A stretch of 40,665 nt of DNA. Origin: a virus. The number at the start of each line of letters is the position of its first letter. The first letter of the stretch is position 1. Position numbers and translations under genes: made by a program. Positions 1 through 6,764 of this stretch are shown piece by piece. Under the pieces are notes generated by a model, which had not been told where the DNA came from, did not search any database, and was given only the letters and a program-made list of their open reading frames with translations. The DNA is taken from IMG/VR virus record IMGVR_UViG_3300038552_000283, positions 1 to 40,665 of that record, one strand, 5' to 3'.

Positions 1-2
1 GG

Positions 3-443
3 GAGATATATCCCTCTCATCGCGCGGGGGTATGGATATACGGGGATGCCTCGGGCCATGCGCGCACGTCTCAGACAAACAGGAACAACTATACGCTGAT
101 ACTGGAAGGGATGATGGGCTACCCGGCCCCTGTGCGGCTTAAAGTGCCAGCGTCCAACCCCCCTGTGGCGGACCGGTTGAATGCCGTCAACATGGCGCTC
201 TCAGGGTTTGATGGGCAGATAGGCGTCGCCATCGACCCGCGGTGCAAAGAACTTGTTACTGACCTGGAACAGGTTGTTTTGGCCCAGAACGCTTCTATTA
301 AGAAGAGTAGCGACAAGCGCGACCCCTACTACCGTCGCACCCACATCAGCGATGCCCTGGGGTACTGGGTGCACTCTGTCAAGCCAGTAGTCCTACAACG
401 CCCACGCGGCCTCGCGCCTACCATCAAGCGCGCAACCTATTAG
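3..443 (+). CDS. terL: Terminase large subunit, C-terminal nuclease part (5' end outside window)
   Basis: The open frame enters from the left edge and runs 146 codons to a TAG stop, so only the C-terminal part is seen. It matches the RNase H-like nuclease domain of phage large terminases. A YGDASG motif near residue 15 supplies the first metal-binding Asp. The segment NPPVADRLNAVN near residue 51 and the IDPRCKELVTDLE stretch are typical of this family. THISDALGY near residue 117 supplies the last catalytic Asp. The protein cuts concatemeric DNA during headful or site-specific packaging, with the portal as docking partner. The ATPase domain lies outside the window. It is the only recognisable large structural or packaging gene on the plus strand; the other virion genes run the opposite way. 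The first ATG inside the window (111) is internal, not the start. Confidence 0.9.
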   Translation, partial: EIYPSHRAGVWIYGDASGHARTSQTNRNNYTLILEGMMGYPAPVRLKVPASNPPVADRLNAVNMALSGFDGQIGVAIDPRCKELVTDLEQVVLAQNASIKKSSDKRDPYYRRTHISDALGYWVHSVKPVVLQRPRGLAPTIKRATY

Positions 444-483
444 CGCATTCTATGTAGCATCAAAACATTTAGTGGATTGGAAC

Positions 484-512
484 TTCCCACGAAGGAACAT
501 GTCTGATAATAT
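484..512 (+). promoter_or_regulatory. Promoter, copy A of the TTCCCACGAAGGAA module
   Basis: The 14-mer TTCCCACGAAGGAA occupies 484-497. Counting its first six bases as the -35 element, a 17-nt spacer leads to an extended -10, TGA-TAATAT, at 504-512. A start near 519 would give a leader of about 26 nt before the ATG at 545. The same 14-mer occurs with the same geometry at 34963-34976 and 35398-35411 on the other strand. It lies in the about 100-nt gap between terL and the small plus-strand genes. Confidence 0.7.
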
Positions 513-544
513 AAAGATGACGTAAAAGATGGATGAGGTACGAA

Positions 545-727
545 ATGTACAGCCGAGGAATTAAAATCGTCATACATCCAATGGACAGCGGTGTACTAAC
601 GATTAACAGGAATGGTTTGCTCGTCCCGTGCGTGAATGGACGCACGATTGTTGAGCTAAACCATAATGTATTTAGGCTTATGGTTCACGAAACGAGTGGA
701 CATAAGCGTTATCTTGGAGGTAGGTAA
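545..727 (+). CDS. Hypothetical 60-aa protein, first of the small plus-strand operon
   Basis: The family is not recognised. The frame is also open from an ATG at 533, but the ATG at 545 has GAGG six bases upstream and is preferred. The protein is mixed alpha/beta in appearance, with short hydrophobic beta-like stretches (IKIVIHP, LLVPCVNG) and a basic C-terminus. No membrane segment or metal motif is seen. Its TAA stop overlaps the ATG of the next gene (TAATG at 725-729), so the two are probably translationally coupled. It is the first gene behind promoter A and downstream of terL. The good ribosome site and coupling support it being real; the function is unknown. Confidence 0.6.
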   Translation: MYSRGIKIVIHPMDSGVLTINRNGLLVPCVNGRTIVELNHNVFRLMVHETSGHKRYLGGR

Positions 728-873
728 TGGATGTGTTTGTGTGGGTCGTATTGGCTCCTATCGAGTTACTGGTATGGATGGTGTTAGCCCCAGTGACCCT
801 GCTGGTTTCTGGAATCATCTATGCTGTTTGGTTTCTGTTGTCAGCAGTGGCAGCATTGGGAGGTGTAGCGTGA
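727..873 (+). CDS. Small two-helix membrane protein (holin candidate)
   Basis: This 48-residue gene is very hydrophobic: MDVFVWVVLAP begins a first membrane segment (about residues 3-20) and a second follows (about 22-46), with almost no charged residues apart from Asp2 and Glu13. GGAGG lies seven bases before the ATG, and the gene is locked between neighbours by a TAATG overlap in front and a GTGA overlap behind. Small two-helix proteins next to terminase genes are often holins, which open the inner membrane at lysis. No endolysin is recognised beside it, so holin is only a suggestion; a superinfection-exclusion or other membrane role is equally possible. Confidence 0.6.
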   Translation: MDVFVWVVLAPIELLVWMVLAPVTLLVSGIIYAVWFLLSAVAALGGVA

Positions 874-1064
874 AATCACGCGAACTTTTCACAGCGATGG
901 ATGGCGTCACCGCAGATCAGATTCTTCGGGCCAGAGGGTTCCGGTGGGATTTCCTTCTTGAGACGTATCTGCACGAGGCTACAAGGCGTATTGCCTACAT
1001 CGTAGGGAACGGTGTTGGCAAGAAGGTGAGTGTCCAAATATTCAAGGTTAAGGAGGATGTGTGA
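870..1064 (+). CDS. Hypothetical 64-aa protein (GTG start)
   Basis: The family is not recognised. The frame is open further upstream, but that part runs over the preceding membrane gene in another frame. The GTG at 870 has GGAGGTG just upstream and overlaps the preceding TGA as GTGA, so it is the likely start. The protein is small and mostly helical, with a conserved-looking ATRRIAYIVGNGVGKKVSV stretch near the middle to the end; it is soluble in appearance. The end overlaps the next gene by four bases. It belongs to the tight run of small genes behind terL. Confidence 0.55.
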   Translation: MKSRELFTAMDGVTADQILRARGFRWDFLLETYLHEATRRIAYIVGNGVGKKVSVQIFKVKEDV

Positions 1065-1258
1065 CTACGGTACTGATGTGTCATTCAAGGCATTACTGGA
1101 ATGCAAAGCCCATAGCTAGGGTTCACTACAAGCTGTTTGGAGGAATAGACGGGGTGTTATACGATAGGCAGAAATGCCCAATCTGCGGAAAGAGATGGTG
1201 CCGGGAAGCGTGTATAGGCGATGTTCTTGCGGAGGCGGTAGATGGAAAGGTTAGTTAA
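1061..1258 (+). CDS. Small cysteine-rich, probable zinc-binding protein (GTG start)
   Basis: The 65-residue product has a CPICGKRWCREAC cluster near residue 39, with two further features typical of small zinc ribbons: a Cys and several His near the N-terminus (MCHSRHYW). AAGGAGG precedes the GTG start at a good distance, one of the strongest ribosome sites in this run. The GTGA overlap couples it to the gene in front, and its end overlaps the next gene by 17 bases. Metal binding is inferred from the motif alone. Phage proteins of this size with such knuckles often bind nucleic acid or a host protein, but no specific function can be named. Confidence 0.6.
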   Translation: MTTVLMCHSRHYWNAKPIARVHYKLFGGIDGVLYDRQKCPICGKRWCREACIGDVLAEAVDGKVS

Positions 1259-1382
1259 CACTCAATGTATGATCTGGACTGTATTCTGGATAAGCGTCTG
1301 GAGACAGGGTTACGAATTTAATCGGCGGTGGGTATTTGGAGATTGGAAAAAGTGGCAGGGAGACTACAATGAAAGCTCTTGA
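1242..1382 (+). CDS. Tryptophan-rich 46-aa protein with a short hydrophobic segment
   Basis: GGAGG sits six bases upstream of the ATG at 1242, inside the end of the preceding gene. The product has seven tryptophans in 46 residues and one hydrophobic stretch (CMIWTVFWISVW, residues 9-20) followed by a basic, aromatic tail (NRRWVFGDWKKW). It could be a short membrane-anchored or membrane-interface peptide. It overlaps the gene in front by 17 bases and the gene behind by 14. The family is unknown. The ribosome site and position support it, but its small size keeps confidence moderate. Confidence 0.45.
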   Translation: MERLVNTQCMIWTVFWISVWRQGYEFNRRWVFGDWKKWQGDYNESS

Positions 1383-1710
1383 CATAATAGTTATCATTAT
1401 ATCTGCCATTATTGTTGCATCTGGAATAGTGATGTCGGGAGGTCGGTACGTGGCTTTTGGCGGAAAGCAGACGGCCTATGTTGTGGACCGGTGGACAGGA
1501 GAAACACGGTGGTATGTGCGTAACCAGCTCAAGGTGGATGATTGGGTGTCTGAGAGAAAAAAATCGCCCACTTCGAAGACATTCATCCTTGACATACCTC
1601 CGGGGTTTGTCTTGGATGACCAACCAACTCCTCAAACATACACGCAGGACCCCTTCGCGGACCTACAGGCTGAGTCTTCTAGCATTCGGCAAGAGGTAGA
1701 ACTCAAATGA
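1369..1710 (+). CDS. N-terminally membrane-anchored protein carrying a DPFADL motif
   Basis: The product has 113 residues from the ATG at 1369, which is preceded by AGGGAG; the frame is open to 1336 but lacks a ribosome site there. Residues 5-22 (DIIVIIISAIIVASG) form a signal anchor. A globular part follows (RYVAFGGKQTAYVVDRWTGE, then RWYVRNQL), and the tail is Pro/Gln-rich. Near residue 97 it carries TQDPFADLQ, the same motif that occurs four times in the virion transglycosylase encoded on the other strand. The gene overlaps the next by ATGA. An inner-membrane spanin-like role can be imagined from topology and order but lacks the usual coiled coil. The function is unknown. Confidence 0.6.
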   Translation: MKALDIIVIIISAIIVASGIVMSGGRYVAFGGKQTAYVVDRWTGETRWYVRNQLKVDDWVSERKKSPTSKTFILDIPPGFVLDDQPTPQTYTQDPFADLQAESSSIRQEVELK

Positions 1711-1901
1711 TAGGGCCTATCATTCTGACAGCTTCGGCCTGGGTTGCTTGTCATCCTGTTCCTATAGTCAATGAGTTCATGCAGACAGATACACTCCAGG
1801 GAGTGAGGTATACGTTAACTGTTAATCCTTGTTCTCCCAGGTGGGTGTTCCATCAGGCATTTTGGCGTGATTTTAGAGAAAGAATGGATGGTGGAATTTA
1901 A
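1707..1901 (+). CDS. Hypothetical 64-aa protein with a hydrophobic N-terminus
   Basis: It starts at ATG 1707 within the ATGA overlap with the preceding gene, with GAGG upstream. The N-terminus (MIGPIILTASAWVAC) is hydrophobic and ends in Cys, a weak signal-peptide or lipobox-like pattern, but lacks N-terminal positive charges and a canonical L-A-G-C box. The rest contains aromatic and basic residues (HQAFWRDFRERM). An outer-membrane spanin partner of the anchored protein in front is a possibility from topology and overlap only. It ends four bases before the stop codon of the convergent minus-strand gene. Confidence 0.45.
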   Translation: MIGPIILTASAWVACHPVPIVNEFMQTDTLQGVRYTLTVNPCSPRWVFHQAFWRDFRERMDGGI

Positions 1902-1905
1902 GCCA

Positions 1906-2301
1906 TCAGAACAGCTTCTTCTGAGCAGGGCCGACGATCCTCTCAAGCTCCTCTATCCGCCTGAGTAGCTCGGTCGATTCAACGACTCGGGTATACCTTT
2001 CGATAGTCGCGGATAGCTTGTCGGCCTGCTCAGGTGTCATCTCTTTCTTCGCCACTCTCATTATGAGGGCCTCGATAGTCCGTGCCCCTGCCTGCGGATC
2101 ACTGAAGTCGGGGGCATCCATGTCGGCGAACGAATCCCTGGCTTTAAGCGGGACATGCAGATACTTCGCGAGATCCGTATTGGCGCGAAGCCGGATGGCG
2201 ACTGGATTCTTTTCATCGTTAGCAAGGGCCGCCAGCGATTCGAGTGGATCGTACCCAGGGAATGATGCCTGTACCGCCTTCCACGCCTTACTTCTGTTCA
2301 C
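1906..2301 (-). CDS. Probable small terminase-like DNA-packaging protein (GTG start)
   Basis: The frame is open beyond the neighbouring gene, but the likely start is the GTG at 2301, giving 131 residues with a 14-base overlap with the transglycosylase. The segment YDPLESLAALANDEKNPVA, followed by IRLRANTDLAKYLHVPLKA, resembles the pattern of some phage small terminase or packaging subunits, which bind DNA and regulate the large terminase. The C-terminal half is helical and charged (ATIERYTRVVESTELLRRIEE), suitable for oligomerisation. It is the last gene of the long minus-strand virion operon and faces the plus-strand genes with only four bases between stop codons. The family assignment is from pattern memory and is moderate at best. 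Confidence 0.5.
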   Translation of the reverse strand: MNRSKAWKAVQASFPGYDPLESLAALANDEKNPVAIRLRANTDLAKYLHVPLKARDSFADMDAPDFSDPQAGARTIEALIMRVAKKEMTPEQADKLSATIERYTRVVESTELLRRIEELERIVGPAQKKLF

Positions 2302-5300
2302 GCGTATATTCCGACTTAAACCGGCGCATCCCGCGCTCCCTGCCCTTTGAGATAGCCAGCTCAAGAAGATGCGCGCGATGAACAGCGTCTGCACGCTCCC
2401 ATACTGTGCCTTCCATATACTGGGCGATGAATCGCTTACGTTCTGTCCCAATCAGCTCAGCCAATCTTGCCTGCTGCTCAACGGTTAGATCCACCTCTTC
2501 CTTTCCGATGGATATCGTCTTGGGCGGGATGCTCGGATAGACTTTGTATTCCGCGAGGGCCTGTGCCTCGGGAGACGGCTTCGCGTCTCTTGGAATCGGA
2601 ACGCCTGCAGGGGCTCTCCCGCGGTCAATCGGCTCCCCGAACAGATCCCTCTTCCCCGTCAGACCCATGGACGCAATCGGAATCATCGGCCTGATGTCCA
2701 GTGCAGACTCTGGCTGTCTTAGGGTAGGGTCAATAGCGGTTGCGGCCTGCCGCATGGCCGATGAAAACGGGATGAACCCGGACATCAAACGGGCCGCGTA
2801 ATCAGCAGCATAGCGCGAGGGATCGGATAGAAGATCCGCAAAGCTGCTGGCGCCAGAAAGCATAGACTTGTTCAGCAGGCTTTCTGCCGCACTCCCTAGA
2901 ACAAGCAGTCCGGTCTCCGCTAAACTCTCTTGATCCACGGCGGCGTTTGCGGCATCCGCGGTCCAGCCCATGATGCTGCCCATCGGGTCCATCCTGTTGT
3001 AGGCTATCCACTCTCCACCGACACGGATGGAGTACGGCTTGTTCCCGGCGGCATACCAGACGGCTCGCTCCTCTTTATCTTTGGGCGCCGACCCCGTGAT
3101 GAAGCCCTCCTTCACCCCCTTTGCCGCGAGCGCCATGAGGCCGGTACCCATCACCATCCGCGTCATGGCCAGAGCCGCATCCTCTCCGCCCATCCTCAAA
3201 GCCATGCGCGTCTCAGGCATCAAAAGCGCGAGGGGTGAACGTTCTACCGCGGCACTCAGGATGTTGGCAGGCGTGCGAACAAAGGGCAGAATGTACTTGA
3301 TGGGCTTGAAGGCGTGCTTTCCAGACGATAGATTCGCCAGTCTGGAAAAGAACATCCCAATATCCCCTAAGTCCGAGGTGAACGTCAGCCTAGCCGCCTC
3401 TTCCAGCGCATCATCCATCATGGCCTCAGTGGGAGCCGCCGCCAATTCAGCGGCACGTGCCGCGACTAGTTCTGCAGGTAAGTCTTCTTTGGCAGCTTGC
3501 CTGAACGCCAGGGCGTTCAGATGTCCACGGTAGGCCAGTGTTTGGAAGAAGGCGTCTTCCGCCTGGAGAGCACGCGATGGAATCCGAATGATGCGTCCTA
3601 GACGGCCTGGGATGGCCCCACGTCGCGCTTCCAATTTGGTAGGTAAACGCGTAATTTCGGTTCGAAAGGATTCTGTGGCTGCACGAAATGCCTCTGGGAT
3701 GGCTTTCAGTGTGCCCACTGGAAGCGCGACGTCTTTGTTTATAAGGTGGGCGACGCGTCGTTCCGCAACGTTAAGTACTGAATACAAGGAGTTACTGGCC
3801 ACGTTCATCGCGTGTGTCCATGGTCCGCTCAGGACGTTGTTCACCCAAAGCTCGTATATCATGTCGCTGCGAGAGGCTTGTGCAATGCGACCGATGGCTG
3901 CAGGCGATGCCGCGTCTTCCATATCTTTCACGATTTCCGCAGCCTTCTTCAGACGATCCTCACCCCCTACCGCTTCGAGTTTCGTCGTCAGCGCCTCCTT
4001 CCATCGCATGGCTGGAACAGGCTGCCTCAGGATTTGAAGCATGCGTCCCGCTTCCGCTCGCCCCCGGGCCACCGTCTGCTGAATCATCAGTGTTCTGTTC
4101 AGCGATTGCGCGAAGGCATCGAGTGCCTGGGCGTCTCCCCCGGCTGCAGCCTTAGCAAGCCGCGTCGTCTCCTCGGCACTCTGAATCAGCATGCCCTTGG
4201 CCGCGCGAATCCTAGCCGCCCCTTCCCCAGGCGTCTTCCACTGCTTCATAAAGGCATCCATGTTCACATCGCCTAGCAGTGCCTTGACGTCCTTCGCTGT
4301 CTGCTTCCAGGTGACTGGTGCGCCCCTGGCTAACTCCACTTCGGGGAACGCCTGCTCGATGTTAGAGAGCGCGGCCTTCACATCCTCCTCGGTGTTCAGC
4401 TTGTCAAGGTTCAGTCCCGTGATTTTACCGGTGGTTACACCCTCTTGAAGGAGTTCTGACGGCTCAGTCGCGGCAATACGCGTCGAAAGCGGCACCTCCT
4501 CAGCCCCAGCCGCCCCTAGCGGCCCACGGGCCTCTACAGGAGGGGCGACAGCCTCTGGAATGCTAGCAGATGGCCCAGCCACAGAACGTGTCTCCTGTGC
4601 CACTGTAGCGGCCTGTTTTGGAAGCCCGGTGAGTGCCTGTAGAGCCGGACGTGTCGCAGGGGCAACAGACAGGACGGGAAGAGCCTCGCCCATCTTTTTG
4701 CCTGCCTCACCAATCACGTCTAGGGCCGAAGTGACAGGAGCAGGAAGGTACTCGCGCACCTTCGAGGTCACCGCCTCATAGCCTTTCTGCAGGAGGGCTA
4801 GCGGGTTCTCGGTGACGAAGGGTGGAATGGTTCCAGGGAGCGCAGGTGCAGCCCAGGGTGATGCCTGCCCCCGAGTGTCGGTATCGGGGGTGGGCTCTGC
4901 AGGCTGTAGGTCGGCGAACGGGTCTTGCGTTGCTGGTTGCAGGTCCGCGAAAGGGTCCTGCGTGCTAGCAGACTCAGGTTTTAGGTCCGCGAAGGGGTCA
5001 TCCTGCGCCTGTGCGGCAGGAACAAGGTGGGATAGAACTTTACCGATGTAATCCCTCGTCTCTTTGGGGGCATTGCCTAAGCCTATTCGTTCGAGGTTCC
5101 CCGGTCCCCAATTGTAGGCGGCAAGAACTTTTCGGATATCTCCTCCATACCGACTTGACAAATCGGATAGATACCGCTGTGCGCCTTGACGCGCCTGATC
5201 CGGGTCCATCGGATTGATGCCATACTGACGCGCCGTGGCCGGCATAAACTGAAACAGCCCCAACGCGCCTTTAGGAGATACCGCGTTGGGGTTTCCACCT

Positions 5301-5371
5301 GATTCAACCTGTGCGATAGCCGATAGGATGCCCTCAGGCAATAGGTCGGCGAAGGGGTCTTCAGAGGCCAA
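2288..5371 (-). CDS. Virion ejection protein with N-terminal lytic transglycosylase domain
   Basis: The 1027-residue product starts at a TTG (5371); no ATG or GTG upstream of the catalytic region fits better. Residues 10-120 form an SLT/Slt70-type lytic transglycosylase: ILSAIAQVESGGNP holds the catalytic Glu, followed by GALGLFQFMPATA and AAYNWGPGNLER. The domain cleaves peptidoglycan during DNA entry. DPFADL repeats occur at residues about 5, 125, 139 and 150, then a Pro-rich linker with TPDTDTRGQ. The long remainder is Ala-rich and helical, with possible membrane-active stretches, typical of internal core proteins of T7/P22-like phages that leave the head with DNA. Two further large internal proteins lie directly upstream, overlapping by 11 bases. 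It is confident as a transglycosylase and likely as an ejection protein. Confidence 0.85.
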   Translation of the reverse strand: MASEDPFADLLPEGILSAIAQVESGGNPNAVSPKGALGLFQFMPATARQYGINPMDPDQARQGAQRYLSDLSSRYGGDIRKVLAAYNWGPGNLERIGLGNAPKETRDYIGKVLSHLVPAAQAQDDPFADLKPESASTQDPFADLQPATQDPFADLQPAEPTPDTDTRGQASPWAAPALPGTIPPFVTENPLALLQKGYEAVTSKVREYLPAPVTSALDVIGEAGKKMGEALPVLSVAPATRPALQALTGLPKQAATVAQETRSVAGPSASIPEAVAPPVEARGPLGAAGAEEVPLSTRIAATEPSELLQEGVTTGKITGLNLDKLNTEEDVKAALSNIEQAFPEVELARGAPVTWKQTAKDVKALLGDVNMDAFMKQWKTPGEGAARIRAAKGMLIQSAEETTRLAKAAAGGDAQALDAFAQSLNRTLMIQQTVARGRAEAGRMLQILRQPVPAMRWKEALTTKLEAVGGEDRLKKAAEIVKDMEDAASPAAIGRIAQASRSDMIYELWVNNVLSGPWTHAMNVASNSLYSVLNVAERRVAHLINKDVALPVGTLKAIPEAFRAATESFRTEITRLPTKLEARRGAIPGRLGRIIRIPSRALQAEDAFFQTLAYRGHLNALAFRQAAKEDLPAELVAARAAELAAAPTEAMMDDALEEAARLTFTSDLGDIGMFFSRLANLSSGKHAFKPIKYILPFVRTPANILSAAVERSPLALLMPETRMALRMGGEDAALAMTRMVMGTGLMALAAKGVKEGFITGSAPKDKEERAVWYAAGNKPYSIRVGGEWIAYNRMDPMGSIMGWTADAANAAVDQESLAETGLLVLGSAAESLLNKSMLSGASSFADLLSDPSRYAADYAARLMSGFIPFSSAMRQAATAIDPTLRQPESALDIRPMIPIASMGLTGKRDLFGEPIDRGRAPAGVPIPRDAKPSPEAQALAEYKVYPSIPPKTISIGKEEVDLTVEQQARLAELIGTERKRFIAQYMEGTVWERADAVHRAHLLELAISKGRERGMRRFKSEYTREQK
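4863..4890. repeat. Hairpin-forming linker repeat, copy 1
   Basis: GCCTGCCCCCGAGTG is followed by a TCGGGGG arm. CCCCCGA (4868-4874) and TCGGGGG (4884-4890) pair as a 7-bp stem over a 9-nt loop. On the minus strand it encodes the TPDTDTRGQ linker of the transglycosylase. Two similar copies lie in the neighbouring gene at 5494 and 6490. Confidence 0.6.
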
Positions 5372-6764
5372 GCTCTTTCATCCTCTTCTGAATAGCTGCT
5401 TCCGGCACCCCTCTTTTGCGGGCTTTATCAGCGAACTCCTGGATGCTTTTGGCGTCTAGCTTCTTGGCCTCCGTCTTGGGCTTTTCCGCCTGGGCCTGCC
5501 CCCGAGTGCCTGTGTCGGGGGTGGGCGTCGATGCCCCAGGCAAAGCAGGTAGCCCAAGGGCCCCCCGCTGCTGTGGCCATATCTCACTGGCGAATTGGTC
5601 TAGGCTCATGTCGGAGATTCCACCACTGGCCTCGATGGAGGATTTGTAGGCCGCATTCATCGCGGCAAACTCATCCTTTCTGGTCCATTCCGCTCTAGGT
5701 GTTCTCTCACCCGCAGTCCCCGGGAAGGCCTTCACCGTTCCACGGCTCCCCACTTGGACGGGGACTCTCCCCTTCGCCTGCTGATCACTCATCTGCCCCG
5801 TCGCGTAGTCCATGAACTTTGTGACGAAGGTCTCGGGCTCTGTGCGCCCCTGCCCACGCAACATCATCTCCTGCTGGAACCGTTCTGCAGAGAGCCCTGG
5901 CGTCTGTCCACCCTTACCTAGCTGTTGCTGGACATTGATGAGTTCGCTGGCCAGCTGTTGCCGCAACTGGGTAGCCGTCCCCAGTGTCTCACGTGATAGC
6001 CCCTTTGAAGCAGCAAACTGCAGGCGCTGGTCGAACCTATGTAGCTGGTTCATCAACACTTCCTCGCGTCTGCCTAGCAGTGTTTTCCGGTCAGACTCGC
6101 TTGCTGCCACCGGCCCAATGGCCTGCCGATTCTGGACTCCAGACTGCAGCGCTGTCAGGGATTCAGTGAAGGTTTGCGGGTCGGATAGCTGCGTGATGAT
6201 ATCTTCCGCCGTGCTTCCTCCTGCAGCAGCCTGAAGGCTAGCCTCATCCAGATAGGGCTGAATCTCTTCTGGCTTGGTTTTCTTCAGGCTTGCCAGGACA
6301 TCCGGGTGTATTTTGCTTCCAGACTTGGCGTTCAGCGCATCGAGGGCCAGCGCCCGCTGCTGAGGGGGGAGCTTGAACACGTCTCTAAGTCTCGCCAATA
6401 GGTCAGCCGTCTGCGCCCGTCTCTGCGCCTCAGCCTGGAGTTCGGCGCCCATCTCATCCACGTCCAGGTCACCCATGTTCATGGCAGATGCCTGCCCCCG
6501 AGTGCCTGTGTCGGGTGGCTGCACCGGGCTGCGCTGTTGTAACCTCTGCATCTTGTTCTTGATGCCCTGTAGCCTGGAAAGGCTACCGGAGAGATCGCCC
6601 AGTTTAGACGTCGTCTCCCCAGGCGTCATCGAATCCCCCAGCAGGGTCGTCAGGGTTTCCTGTTCATCGGCCAACCGCTGCTGCTGCTGCATCTGTTGAT
6701 TCAGCTGCAGCCCCAGCGAACCTATCTGTCCGAAAGCCGCCAATTGATGCGCGCGTGTCGCCAT
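5361..6764 (-). CDS. Large internal virion protein, Gln-rich helical
   Basis: The product has 467 residues. It begins with a Gln-rich helix (LNQQMQQQQRLADEQ) and is helical and charged throughout, with no enzymatic motif seen. Two near-identical linker motifs, PDTGTRGQA, stand at residues about 84 and 419, and a third copy lies in the transglycosylase. The C-terminus is Lys-rich (KARKRGVPEAAIQKRMKELGL). Position between the transglycosylase and another large helical protein, in a run of three, matches the internal core or ejection protein sets of podoviruses, so a virion location is inferred. The gene overlaps both neighbours: TGATG in front and 11 bases behind. No family is recognised by sequence. 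Confidence 0.7.
   Translation of the reverse strand: MATRAHQLAAFGQIGSLGLQLNQQMQQQQRLADEQETLTTLLGDSMTPGETTSKLGDLSGSLSRLQGIKNKMQRLQQRSPVQPPDTGTRGQASAMNMGDLDVDEMGAELQAEAQRRAQTADLLARLRDVFKLPPQQRALALDALNAKSGSKIHPDVLASLKKTKPEEIQPYLDEASLQAAAGGSTAEDIITQLSDPQTFTESLTALQSGVQNRQAIGPVAASESDRKTLLGRREEVLMNQLHRFDQRLQFAASKGLSRETLGTATQLRQQLASELINVQQQLGKGGQTPGLSAERFQQEMMLRGQGRTEPETFVTKFMDYATGQMSDQQAKGRVPVQVGSRGTVKAFPGTAGERTPRAEWTRKDEFAAMNAAYKSSIEASGGISDMSLDQFASEIWPQQRGALGLPALPGASTPTPDTGTRGQAQAEKPKTEAKKLDAKSIQEFADKARKRGVPEAAIQKRMKELGL
5494..5521. repeat. Hairpin-forming linker repeat, copy 2
   Basis: The same GCCTGCCCCCGAGTG core, with CCCCCGA at 5499-5505 and TCGGGGG at 5515-5521 forming the stem. It encodes the PDTGTRGQA linker near the C-terminus of the 467-aa virion protein. 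Confidence 0.6.
6490..6515. repeat. Hairpin-forming linker repeat, copy 3
   Basis: The core is identical to copy 2 up to the loop; the right arm is shortened to TCGGG (6511-6515). It encodes the PDTGTRGQA linker near the N-terminus of the 467-aa virion protein. Confidence 0.55.
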
